Under the pieces are notes generated by a model that saw nothing but the letters and a program-made list of their open reading frames with translations, was not told the DNA's origin and did no database searches. Position numbers and translations under genes: made by a program. A stretch of DNA of 64,000 nt from Comamonadaceae bacterium. Its GTDB lineage: Bacteria; Pseudomonadota; Gammaproteobacteria; Burkholderiales; Burkholderiaceae_C. The DNA lies in contig CANEXF010000009.1 of NCBI GenBank assembly GCA_947443645.1, positions 1-64,000 on the forward strand, in the 5' to 3' direction. This document shows positions 43,131 to 51,570 of this stretch, in pieces (position 1 is the stretch's first letter; every line of letters begins with the position of its first letter).

Positions 43131-44114
43131 TCAACGGCAAAGGGGATGAAACAACTCACTCACCTCGTACTGCCGCGGTATCAGGCCTTGCTGATACGAC
43201 CATCGAATTTGTGTCTTGAGAATCTCCCTATTTTCATCAAAACCGTAAGGCCAGAAATCAGTACCCATCAACGCCTGGGTTTCTTCGTGTTCTGCAGTAA
43301 GCCAAGGCAACATCACAGGATGCGCTTGATGCGTTGACAAGCGCGACTGAGCAATATCCTTCGCTTTTTTGAATCCGTCCATGAGCGATGCAACCACGCC
43401 CTGATGGCTTGCAAGCACGTCCTTTCGGACAGCCATCAGGTGCATGATTGGAAACCGTTTAGTCCGCTGGAAGTAATCTTTTTCAGCCACACGCCAGTCC
43501 GGGAAAAGACGCGCAATTTTTTTATCTTGAATAAATTCGATAGGCGGCTTGTAGGCTATGAGTGCATCAATCTCGCCGTCCAACAGCAAGGACGTCAATG
43601 TTCGCCCGACCACACCCTTGATCTTCACGCGGTCTTTAGGCCAGTTTCGGTCATCAATGGATTCCCGTTCAACATGATCAACATCGCCGACCACCCATTC
43701 GCTCGCTTCTGGCTCAAGCCCGTACTCGTCAAGCAAGAACCCTCGCACAACCAGAGACGCAGTGTTTGAGTATTCTCGACATCCGATTCGTTTCCGGCGA
43801 AGGTCCCCAGGGCATTGAATGCTGCGATCCGATCGAACATAAATAGCCGAGTGACGAAAGGATCTGGAGGGGAATATGGGCAATGCCACGTAAGGACATT
43901 CGTCGCGGGACGTCGCTATCAAATAGTTGCTAAATGAGAGCTCCGTCACATCGAATGTTGCTTCGTGAAAAGCTCGGGCGAAGATTTCTTCCAAATCGCC
44001 GGTGATTACATTGGCATCAAATCCGGGAAAAACAACGGAGCCATCAATGAGCGGGCGGGTTCTGTCATAGTCACCGACGGCAACTTGCAAACTAGGATTA
44101 TTCAATTTTGGCAC
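43131..44114 (-). CDS. 4,5-dihydroxyphthalate decarboxylase-like protein
   Basis: A 327-residue protein of the 4,5-dihydroxyphthalate decarboxylase family, which uses the periplasmic-binding-protein fold in the cytoplasm. Supporting segments are VAVGDYDRTRPLIDGSV, FDVTELSFSNYLIATSRDECPYVALPIFPSRSFRHSAIYV and LRRKRIGCREYSNTASLVVRGFLLDEYGL. No signal peptide, as expected for the enzyme. The start codon is GTG, overlapping the end of the Bug gene by 17 bases. Codon and base use are visibly AT-richer than in the surrounding chromosome. The true substrate may be another dihydroxy aromatic acid. Confidence 0.78.
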   Translation of the reverse strand: MPKLNNPSLQVAVGDYDRTRPLIDGSVVFPGFDANVITGDLEEIFARAFHEATFDVTELSFSNYLIATSRDECPYVALPIFPSRSFRHSAIYVRSDRSIQCPGDLRRKRIGCREYSNTASLVVRGFLLDEYGLEPEASEWVVGDVDHVERESIDDRNWPKDRVKIKGVVGRTLTSLLLDGEIDALIAYKPPIEFIQDKKIARLFPDWRVAEKDYFQRTKRFPIMHLMAVRKDVLASHQGVVASLMDGFKKAKDIAQSRLSTHQAHPVMLPWLTAEHEETQALMGTDFWPYGFDENREILKTQIRWSYQQGLIPRQYEVSELFHPLCR

Positions 44115-45063
44115 CGGAAACTTTAATTATCTTTGCCCATTTAGCAATTTCAGTACGCGTAAAACGTCCGAATTCTTCAGGGGTATCTCCAACGGGCTCA
44201 GCGCCCTGACCGGCCAACTGTTCGCGTACGCTAGGCATTTTGAGTATTTTGACAACCTCAGCATACAGCCGCTCAATGACTTCGGGCGAAGTCCCAGTTG
44301 GTGCATAAAGTCCTGACCAGGCGCTGGTTTCGTAGCCCTTCAATCCGGCTTGATCAACAGTAGGAACATCCGGTAGTTGAGGCACACGACGAATGCTGCT
44401 GACTGCAAGAATTCGAGCCTTACCACTCTTCACATGTGCAAGACCTGTAGGCATATTGATGAACATCATGTCGACTTGTCCCCCTATCAGATCAGCAACC
44501 GCAGGTGGACCGCCCTTGTAAGGGACATGCAGGAGATCCACATTCGCCATCAGCTTGAAAAGTTCAGAAGAAAGATGGCTTGAGGTGCCCTGCCCCGTGG
44601 ACGCAAAAGATAGTTTCCCCGGTGTTTTACCCGCCAGAGCAATTAACTCCTTGACAGAGTTGGCCTGTATCGACGGATTGACGATCAAGATGTTTGGAAC
44701 AGTCCCAACCAAAGTGATGGGGGCCAAGTCTTTGATCGGGTCGTAGCCGAGCTTGCTGTAAAGCGAAGTGTTGATGGCGATAATTTCTGAACCCATCAAA
44801 AGGGTGTACCCATCAGGCGCTGCCTTCGCAACAACTTCTGCTGCGATGTTCCCACCGGCTCCTGCACGGTTTTCAACCAGCACGGGTTGCCCCATGGATT
44901 CTGCTAATTTGGAGCTGAGCACTCTTGCAAAAAAATCAACAGTTCCCCCTGCTGGAAACGGCACGATTATCTTGATTGGTTTAGAAGGATACGACTGTGC
45001 GCTCGCGGCTAAGGAGACAGACAAGAGCAAAAGCCCGAATGCCTGGCGACTAAAAATATTCAT
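44098..45063 (-). CDS. Bug/TctC-family periplasmic solute receptor (low-GC block)
   Basis: A 321-residue Bug receptor: signal peptide MNIFSRQAFGLLLLSVSLAASAQ, entry motif YPSKPIKIIVPFPAGGTVDFFAR, then ENRAGAGGNIAAEVVAKAAPDGYTLL. Base composition is lower in GC than that of the other seven Bug genes in the window. The gene overlaps the decarboxylase-like gene downstream by 17 bases, so uptake and decarboxylation are probably co-expressed. An aromatic dicarboxylate is a reasonable ligand guess. Confidence 0.88.
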   Translation of the reverse strand: MNIFSRQAFGLLLLSVSLAASAQSYPSKPIKIIVPFPAGGTVDFFARVLSSKLAESMGQPVLVENRAGAGGNIAAEVVAKAAPDGYTLLMGSEIIAINTSLYSKLGYDPIKDLAPITLVGTVPNILIVNPSIQANSVKELIALAGKTPGKLSFASTGQGTSSHLSSELFKLMANVDLLHVPYKGGPPAVADLIGGQVDMMFINMPTGLAHVKSGKARILAVSSIRRVPQLPDVPTVDQAGLKGYETSAWSGLYAPTGTSPEVIERLYAEVVKILKMPSVREQLAGQGAEPVGDTPEEFGRFTRTEIAKWAKIIKVSGAKIE

Positions 45064-45469
45064 TTATTTCTTTCTTGGTCAACTAAGACAAGTTGCAAAC
45101 ATGAATTGATGAAAGCAATAACTAAGCCAAGAGGTTCGTGCTGCGCTTGATTTCGAAGAAAGATCTCGCAAAACTAGACACAGAATTGAAAAAACGAGTG
45201 TCTGAGCTTGCCATCTTGGAACGCATCTCTCGACCGGTTCGACGTAGTTGATCAAGAAGGGGCCGCTTGTGGTTTGGAACCCTTAGCTAATCAGTTGCAG
45301 CATCAAAACTGCAACGATGCAGAGAAATTTATTTTTCTCAGCATTGTTTGATGCTGGCGCTTCTTTGATGGAAGTCAGATCAATCAATAGTCCACAAGGT
45401 TTAATAGGAACAATTTCATCCCTGTTGGTCAAGCAGTTAAGCCAAAAAACCGTCTACTGGCAGGGTGCC
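45064..45469. other. Gap with a possible short gene remnant
   Basis: About 400 AT-rich bases without a supported gene. One short open frame (45138-45251, GTG start) reads LISKKDLAKLDTELKKRVSELAILE, a plausible helical, charged fragment that could be the end of a broken gene; no family recognised. The track ORF 45317-45556 overlaps the Bug gene end and lacks support. Confidence 0.5.
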
Positions 45470-46480
45470 TCACTCCATTTCAATACGCCTGTCGCTGACC
45501 ACTTTGCGCAGATTACTGATGTCTCGCTCGACACGGGCACGGAACTCACCAGGTGAAGACGCGGCGGGGCTGCCGCCAAAGTCAATGAGTTTCTGGCGCA
45601 CCTCAGGCTGCTCCAGCACTGCCCTCAACTCCCTGTTCAGACGCTCAACAATCACTGCCGGCGTTCCTACAGGTGCGGCGATTCCAAGCCAGGACTCGAA
45701 CACCACCGATGGGAAAAAGTCCGCCACAGCGGGCACCCCGGGCAAAGTACTTGCGCCGCGCGGTGAGGTCACGGCGATTGCACGCACGCGCTGGTCCTTC
45801 AGCAAGGACGCTGTGAGGGTCATGGTGTCCACCATGACATCCACGCGGCCAGCCAGCAACTCCGTCAATGGGCCAGTGCCGCCCTTGAACGGTACATGGA
45901 TAACATCTATGCCGGCCTCGGAAACAATCCATTCCGCCACCAGGTGCATGGCCGTGCCAACACCCACAGACGAATAACTGTACTTTCCAGGCTCGGACTT
46001 GGCGCGCTGCAGAAAATCGGGAAACGATTTGATGGGCGAGCCCGGTGCAACCGTCAGCGCCAGTGGGTAAGTGGTGATGGTGCTCACCCAGAGAAAATCA
46101 TTGACGGGATGAAACGGCAACTTCTTTTTGATGGCTGCGCTGCTGGCGTGACCACTAGGCAGCAAGATCAGGGTGTAGCCATCTGGGGCAGAACGGGTCA
46201 GCATTTCTGCGGCGATATTGCCACCCGCACCAGCCTTGTTGTCGACCACCACGCTTTGTCCCAGTCTATCTCCCAGGGACTTCGCGATAAGCCTGGCCAC
46301 CAGATCGGAGCCGCCGCCAGCGGGAAAGCCCAGCAGCAATCGAACCGGCTTGTTGGGCCACACGTCATCGCCAGACGCGGCGATTGCAGAAACGCTCAGG
46401 CCGGCTAGCCCCAGGGCCAAGAACATGCGTAAAAAGCTCAGTCGCAGGCGTGAAGAGTTGAGGGTTGGCAAAGCGGGCAT
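45470..46480 (-). CDS. Bug/TctC-family periplasmic solute receptor, module B
   Basis: A 336-residue Bug receptor; the leader is longer than usual (MPALPTLNSSRLRLSFLRMFLALGLAGLSVSAIAA), so a start at the internal Met19 is also possible. The entry motif is VWPNKPVRLLLGFPAGGGSDLVAR. I choose ATG 46480 because TGGAG lies eight bases before it; the track ORF starts inside the VOC gene in another frame. It is the last gene of module B, 46 bp after the VOC gene. Confidence 0.88.
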   Translation of the reverse strand: MPALPTLNSSRLRLSFLRMFLALGLAGLSVSAIAASGDDVWPNKPVRLLLGFPAGGGSDLVARLIAKSLGDRLGQSVVVDNKAGAGGNIAAEMLTRSAPDGYTLILLPSGHASSAAIKKKLPFHPVNDFLWVSTITTYPLALTVAPGSPIKSFPDFLQRAKSEPGKYSYSSVGVGTAMHLVAEWIVSEAGIDVIHVPFKGGTGPLTELLAGRVDVMVDTMTLTASLLKDQRVRAIAVTSPRGASTLPGVPAVADFFPSVVFESWLGIAAPVGTPAVIVERLNRELRAVLEQPEVRQKLIDFGGSPAASSPGEFRARVERDISNLRKVVSDRRIEME

Positions 46481-46526
46481 GGATTCACTCCAAAAAGAAA
46501 ATTGAGCAACTAGGAAATGAGGGCCG

Positions 46527-47102
46527 TCAGGGCGGGCTGGCATAAGCCATGCGAACGGCCATTTGAGCGCGCCATTGTTCACGGCTCTGAAAGTTTGGCC
46601 TGCTGCGCGCGATTGCTTCAGCACGCGCCATGACAGTGCTGTCTGGCTGGTCAAGGTCAATTGACTCGCGCAAAGGCTGCTCGCAATACCACGGGGTGTC
46701 CATGAAGACCTCGATGCGGTTGCCCTCGGGGTCCCGAAAATAAATGGATACGGCGTTGCCGTGGGTCGCACACAGCAACTCGGACACATCGGGTTCTGCT
46801 GCAACCTTGTCTCGCATGGCGCGCAAGCTTGCAAGATCAGGCACACGAAAGGATATCTGGTTGATCACGCTAAAGCTCAGGTCTGCGGGCCTGCCGCTGG
46901 CCAGCACCACCTGATGATGTTCTGTCGGGTCACGGCTTAGAAAAACCAGTTGTACCGCACCCAGGTCACCTCTGTCGGTTTCGGTAAAGCACATCACCTC
47001 GGTATAAAAACGCGCCATACGCTCCAGGTCACAAACGTAAAAGCCCATGTGGCTGAACACCAAAGACGTTTGTTGATTGAGTAACTGAGACGCTTGGGTC
47101 AT
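46527..47102 (-). CDS. VOC-family (extradiol dioxygenase-like) protein, module B
   Basis: A 191-residue VOC protein, closely similar to the module A protein at 24937-25533 over nearly the full length (FSHMGFYVCDLERMARFYTEVMCFTETDRGDLGAVQLVFLSRDPTEHHQVVLASGRP). It keeps the likely His/His/Glu metal set. The last residues diverge (MAVRMAYASPP). It lies downstream of fumarylacetoacetase, here without an adjacent MhpA-like gene, so the enzyme has been recruited into two different gene contexts. Confidence 0.8.
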   Translation of the reverse strand: MTQASQLLNQQTSLVFSHMGFYVCDLERMARFYTEVMCFTETDRGDLGAVQLVFLSRDPTEHHQVVLASGRPADLSFSVINQISFRVPDLASLRAMRDKVAAEPDVSELLCATHGNAVSIYFRDPEGNRIEVFMDTPWYCEQPLRESIDLDQPDSTVMARAEAIARSRPNFQSREQWRAQMAVRMAYASPP

Positions 47103-47143
47103 GACAGATGGTCGCTTGTTTCAATCTGGCTATTGTTACGCGT

Positions 47144-48469
47144 CTAGACGGGCCAATCCCTGGCGGGAAAAATTCGACCACGGCATTCGCCAAACCCGAT
47201 GGATACGGCGCCCGCATGCGCTGCTCGGGCCATGAGGATGATTTCGTCGCCGTCTTCGAGCGCAAGGCGAAACTCGCCGCCACCCAATGGCAATGGGTCA
47301 GCGCCGGCATTGGTCAACTCGGTGATGCAAGCGCGCGTCAGGTTGCTCTCGCCAGAAATAGTACCGCTACCGATCAGATCACCGGCGCGCAGATTGCAGC
47401 CATTGCTGGCGTGGTGGGTCAGCATCTGGCCGAAGGTCCAGTAAAGATTTTTCAAATGCGTCTGGGTGATGCGCACCGCAGGCCGCTGCTCACTGCGTTG
47501 AGCCGAGGTTGAAATCCAGGCTTCAAGACCAATATCGATTCCGCCTTCGGCCTGATCTTCATCGCCGCTGAGATACGGCAGCAAAGCCGGATCGGCAGCC
47601 GCGCGCGGCGGTGCAGGCAAACGAAATGGCAACAAGGCTTCCGTGGTGACGATCCAGGGTGAAATCGAAGAGACAAAGTTCTTGCCCAGAAAGGGGCCAA
47701 GCACCTGCTCCCACCACTGTATGCTTTTGGCAGACCAGTCATTGAGCAAGCAGTATCCGAAAATATAGTCCTGCACCTCTCGGATCGCCACGGGCTCGCT
47801 CAAAGGATTGCCGCGAGCCACGAATGCGGCAAGCTCGAGTTCAAAATCAAGCATGGGCGCAGGACCAAAGCAAACCTCACCCTGACTATTTTTGTACTGC
47901 CCGTTTGGACGAATCACCTTTGCGCCACTGGCACGTATCGACGACGCTCGCCCATGGTAAGCCACTGGCAAGGACTTGAAAGCCGGCGGAAGCGGGTCTT
48001 TCAGCCCTTTGAATCGGCCATGCCGCTCCGTGTGGTGCAGCGAAGTCAGAAAGTCGGTGTAGTCGCCAATATCGCAGGGCAGCTCCATGACAACATCATC
48101 CATCGCACGCAAAATCAAGTGCTCAGATTCGCGGGCGAGCAAAAGCCGTGGGCTGTCACTGCGCAACAGGTCTGACAATTGCGCGCGCAATGCAGACGCG
48201 TAGTGATTACCCAAGGCCATCAGCCCGTTAAGCTTGCCCCCTTCGCTTGCGCGCACTGCGACAGCGGCATCGCCATCAAGGAGCCCGGCATGCAGTGCTT
48301 GCTGCAGATCGACGACCTTGTCGCCTATGGCTACCCCGGCGCGTTTTTCTCCATCAATACTGAAGACGCCCAGCGGCAGATTCTGAATCGGGAAATCACA
48401 GCACGGCTGGTTTGCAGATACGACCCACGAACGTCGCAAGGGATCATGTGTGGCATTTAATTTTTTCAT
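47144..48469 (-). CDS. Fumarylacetoacetase
   Basis: A 441-residue protein with the two-domain layout of true fumarylacetoacetases: an N-terminal SH3-like domain (FPIQNLPLGVFSI) and the C-terminal FAA domain (MLDFELELAAFVARGN carries the metal ExE signature; YCLLNDWSAKSIQWWE; GSGTISGESNLTRACITEL). It hydrolyses fumarylacetoacetate or a homologue such as fumarylpyruvate-like acids. I start at ATG 48469, which overlaps the VOC stop codon (ATGA). Homogentisate dioxygenase is not present, so its in vivo substrate may be a different beta-diketone made by module B. Confidence 0.86.
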   Translation of the reverse strand: MKKLNATHDPLRRSWVVSANQPCCDFPIQNLPLGVFSIDGEKRAGVAIGDKVVDLQQALHAGLLDGDAAVAVRASEGGKLNGLMALGNHYASALRAQLSDLLRSDSPRLLLARESEHLILRAMDDVVMELPCDIGDYTDFLTSLHHTERHGRFKGLKDPLPPAFKSLPVAYHGRASSIRASGAKVIRPNGQYKNSQGEVCFGPAPMLDFELELAAFVARGNPLSEPVAIREVQDYIFGYCLLNDWSAKSIQWWEQVLGPFLGKNFVSSISPWIVTTEALLPFRLPAPPRAAADPALLPYLSGDEDQAEGGIDIGLEAWISTSAQRSEQRPAVRITQTHLKNLYWTFGQMLTHHASNGCNLRAGDLIGSGTISGESNLTRACITELTNAGADPLPLGGGEFRLALEDGDEIILMARAAHAGAVSIGFGECRGRIFPARDWPV

Positions 48470-49038
48470 TTTGAAGACTTGAACCCGCTGATCGGTACTG
48501 ACTTTTCGCGGCTCCATTGATCAAGTGCCTGACGAGCGCGCGCCTTGAAGCCTTGATGCTGCTCGCTTGTTCCCGTAGGCACTGTGAACTCAAGACGAAA
48601 TCCGTTGGGGTCAAAAAAATAAATTGATTTCACAAAATGGTGGTCAGTGATGCCCACGACGTCTATGCCCGCGGCCTCCAGGCGCAACTTCATGGCCGCA
48701 AGCGCCTCGAGCGATTCAAGGCGTAGCGCGATATGGTTTACCCAGGCCGGCGTATTCGCAGAAGGTTGGGCAATAGCGCCGTCGCCCAAATCAAAAAAGG
48801 CGATGCATGAACCATCGGCCATCTCAAAAAACAGATGTACATAAGGGCAATATTCACCGGTGCTGGGCACATGGTCAAGCCGTATCAGGTGAACCAGGGG
48901 GAGCCCCAAAAGGTCTTCGTAGAAAGCGCGCGTTTCTTCAGCATCGCGGCAACGCCACGCAAAATGGTGCAAACCCAATACTGTCGGTGCCGGTGACTTA
49001 CCAGCTTCATTTTTAGCGGTAGCAACCTGGGTAGTCAA
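48466..49038 (-). CDS. VOC-family dioxygenase/glyoxalase-like protein
   Basis: A 190-residue VOC protein of a different subgroup from the two paralogues. Probable metal ligands are in GLHHFAWRCRDAEETRAFYEDLLGL, WVNHIALRLESLEALAAM and FDPNGFRLEFTVPT. The start is TTG at 49038, two bases beyond the stop of the monooxygenase gene, which points to translational coupling. In module B it is the best candidate for ring opening after hydroxylation by the upstream flavoprotein; VOC enzymes such as PcpA/LinE open para-diols. Confidence 0.75.
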   Translation of the reverse strand: MTTQVATAKNEAGKSPAPTVLGLHHFAWRCRDAEETRAFYEDLLGLPLVHLIRLDHVPSTGEYCPYVHLFFEMADGSCIAFFDLGDGAIAQPSANTPAWVNHIALRLESLEALAAMKLRLEAAGIDVVGITDHHFVKSIYFFDPNGFRLEFTVPTGTSEQHQGFKARARQALDQWSREKSVPISGFKSSK

Positions 49039-49040
49039 AG

Positions 49041-50228
49041 TCAGAGCTCAACCGCATCGATGTCATATTTGAACAGCCATTCATAGCGCTCCTTGACACG
49101 CGCTTCATTCCACTCGCGGCTCACGTAATCGGCCGCGCCTTCCGCATTCGCCAACGCCGGGTTGTGAAATCTCTTGGTGTTGGCAGCAGAGCCCAGCACA
49201 ACGCGCGCGGTCCGCTCCTTGCGCGCCTCTTCATAACGTTCAAAGGCCAGCGTCGGCGTATCTGAATACTTCTCCAGGGCACGCGCCAGCATGTAGCCGT
49301 CCTCAATCGCCATCGCGGCACCTTGTGCAAGAAAGGGCAAGGTCGGATGGCAGGCGTCACCAAGCAGCGTCACGCGGTCACGACTCCACTTGGGCATGGG
49401 GTCTCGCACCTTCAGCACCCATTTGAAAGGCGTCTTGATGGCCTTGATCAGCGTGTGCACATCGTCGTGCCAACCTTTGAAATCGTTCAGGCACTCTTCA
49501 TGAGAGCCTTTCTCCGACCACGACTCGACATCCCAGCGATTGCCTTCCACAGCACCGACAAAATTAACGAGCTCACCATTGCGCAAAGGGTACTGAACGA
49601 CGTGAGCGCCAGGGCCTACCCAATTCGAGCCATAGGGCTCGCGCATGTGTTCTGGCAACGAAGACGCCTCAACGACACCGCGCCAGGCCATCACGCCGGA
49701 ATAACGCGGCGCATCCGGTCCGAACAGCGCCTCCCTGATTCTCGAGTGAACGCCGTCGGCGCCTATGACCAGATCCGATTCAATGCTTTCCCCGCTCCCG
49801 GTCTGGACGCTGACGCCGCCCGCGTGTTGCGTCAGGCCACCGACCTTGACGCTCAAGCGGATCGCATCGCCCTTCAAACGGCGAACGCCATCGGCAAGAA
49901 CCTGGAGAAGATCTGCGCGATGCACCGTTAAATACGGGTAGCCATAGGCCTCTCGTGAGACGGTTCCCAGATCAAACAAAGGCCATATCTGCCCGGTATT
50001 CCATAGCCGGACACGCTTGCCCGCCGGCTCCGAGGCAATACTTTCAAGCGCATCACCAAGCCCGAGCCGAAACAGAACACCTGTTGCATTCGGACCCAGT
50101 TGTACGCCGGCACCAATCTCCTTGAGCTCAGCCGCCTGCTCCAAAATAGTGACGTCGAAGCCTTTTTTGAGAAGTGCCAGGCCAGCCGTCAAACCACCCA
50201 GACCGGCGCCAATAATTGTTATTTTCAT
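49041..50228 (-). CDS. FAD-dependent monooxygenase (salicylate / 3-hydroxybenzoate hydroxylase type)
   Basis: A 395-residue group A flavoprotein. FAD motif ITIIGAGLGGLTAGLALLKKGFDVTILEQ at the start, DG motif LVIGADGVHSRIREALFG near residue 160, and GD motif RVTLLGDACHPTLPFLAQGAAMAIEDGYMLARAL. Overall layout and the C-terminal WLFKYDIDAVEL resemble 3-hydroxybenzoate 6-hydroxylases (para hydroxylation) more than salicylate 1-hydroxylases. It follows the Bug gene and leads into VOC and fumarylacetoacetase genes, so it likely produces a para-dihydroxy ring for cleavage to a diketo acid. Confidence 0.85.
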   Translation of the reverse strand: MKITIIGAGLGGLTAGLALLKKGFDVTILEQAAELKEIGAGVQLGPNATGVLFRLGLGDALESIASEPAGKRVRLWNTGQIWPLFDLGTVSREAYGYPYLTVHRADLLQVLADGVRRLKGDAIRLSVKVGGLTQHAGGVSVQTGSGESIESDLVIGADGVHSRIREALFGPDAPRYSGVMAWRGVVEASSLPEHMREPYGSNWVGPGAHVVQYPLRNGELVNFVGAVEGNRWDVESWSEKGSHEECLNDFKGWHDDVHTLIKAIKTPFKWVLKVRDPMPKWSRDRVTLLGDACHPTLPFLAQGAAMAIEDGYMLARALEKYSDTPTLAFERYEEARKERTARVVLGSAANTKRFHNPALANAEGAADYVSREWNEARVKERYEWLFKYDIDAVEL

Positions 50229-50276
50229 TTGTTACTGCTGTTCATCAGAGTTGTTCTTTTTTTGGGGCTCAGGGCT

Positions 50277-51251
50277 TCAATCGACCGTAGGTTTGACTTT
50301 GTTAACCAGCCGCGTCCATTTGGCAAGCTCGGACTCAATGTCCTGTCTGAATTTTTCAGGCGAGCTTTTCACCGGCTCAAGACCGGTCGCTGCAATTTCA
50401 GCCTGCAAGGTCACATCGTTTTCAGCGGTCCGCATCGCATCGGACAGTATCTTCAAGGTCTCTGGCGGCGTGTTGGCCGGTGCCACCAGGCCGACCCAGG
50501 AATAGGCCTCAAAGTCACCGCCTATGACCTCCCTGACAGTAGGCACGTTGGGCAGCTGCGGGGAGCGCGCTCGACCTGCGGTGGCAAGCACCTTGAGTCG
50601 TTCAGTTTTGAGGAAGGGACTGACCGTCGGTATGGTTTCGAACACCATGTCGATCTGGCCGCCCAGCAGATCATTGAGCGCAGGCATGCCGCCCTTGTAG
50701 GGCACGTGCAGCATGTCTATGTTCGCTTCGTTCTTGAACCACTCGCCCACCAGATGGTTGATGGAGCCGCTACCGGCGGAACCGTAAGAAAGTTTTTTCT
50801 CACGTCCGGAAGCGATGAATTCCTTGAGCGTGTTGGCTTTCATGTCACCACGGCCGGCCAGGATGATGGGGCTTCGCGCAACCATGCCCAGTGGGGCAAA
50901 CGAGGTCAGGGGCGCATAAGCGAGTTTCGGATACAAGGTCGGCGCGACACCTAGGCTGCTGGTACTGCCCCACAAAAGCGTGTAGCCGTCGGCTACAGAG
51001 CGCGCAACATAAGTAGACCCCGTGGTGCCACCAGCGCCCGGTCTGTTTTCAATGACCACCGCCTGTTTGAGTATGCCGCCCAAGGACTTTCCAACCAGAC
51101 GCGCGCTGCTGTCGGTGGGCCCACCCGGAGGAAAGGGCACAACGATGGTGATGGCATGCGTGGGAAAAGTCTGGGCGCCCGCTGTGGACAGAAAGCAAAA
51201 TGCCGCAACCACGAATCCGATGCGGTAAGAAAAATTGGAGCTATGTTTCAT
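50277..51251 (-). CDS. Bug/TctC-family periplasmic solute receptor, module B
   Basis: A 324-residue Bug receptor with leader MKHSSNFSYRIGFVVAAFCFLSTAGAQ and entry motif FPTHAITIVVPFPPGGPTDSSAR. First gene of the module B operon, divergent from the LysR gene, with a palindrome about 80 bp upstream of its start. It is the likely uptake component for the module B substrate. Confidence 0.9.
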   Translation of the reverse strand: MKHSSNFSYRIGFVVAAFCFLSTAGAQTFPTHAITIVVPFPPGGPTDSSARLVGKSLGGILKQAVVIENRPGAGGTTGSTYVARSVADGYTLLWGSTSSLGVAPTLYPKLAYAPLTSFAPLGMVARSPIILAGRGDMKANTLKEFIASGREKKLSYGSAGSGSINHLVGEWFKNEANIDMLHVPYKGGMPALNDLLGGQIDMVFETIPTVSPFLKTERLKVLATAGRARSPQLPNVPTVREVIGGDFEAYSWVGLVAPANTPPETLKILSDAMRTAENDVTLQAEIAATGLEPVKSSPEKFRQDIESELAKWTRLVNKVKPTVD

Positions 51252-51331
51252 GAGGGTTCAATGCCTGCTTGTGACCAAATGGAGTGCAGGTAAATGTAAT
51301 GAATAGGCCGCAGAAATAGAAGCTCTAATAA

Positions 51332-51347
51332 TCTATCGATTGATAGA
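51332..51347. promoter_or_regulatory. Palindrome TCTATC-GATT-GATAGA, candidate LysR-type operator
   Basis: A 6-bp inverted repeat with a 4-base spacer in the 319-bp gap between the divergent Bug and LysR genes. This is the usual position and style of a LysR-regulator site. I see no coding sequence in the gap. Confidence 0.5.
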
Positions 51348-51570
51348 AAAAACTACTCAATCGCCTTGTTTGACGATCTGCTCAAACATCATTTCAGGCG
51401 CTGCACCGCCTCCTCTTGCATGGCGCTTTTGTCCACCAGGAGTGCCGGCGACCACTGATTTAAAATTCAGGCCTCGGCAACACCGCATGCAAGCCAGCAA
51501 AGGGCCGTTTTTTGAAAGCCACATCCATGACTGAATTTCAGCCCTGCCGGTTCTGGCGAGTTGATTCGAA

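Noticed and set aside
45317-45556. 79-residue plus-strand ORF
   Set aside because: Overlaps the end of the Bug gene in antisense and lacks any recognisable domain.
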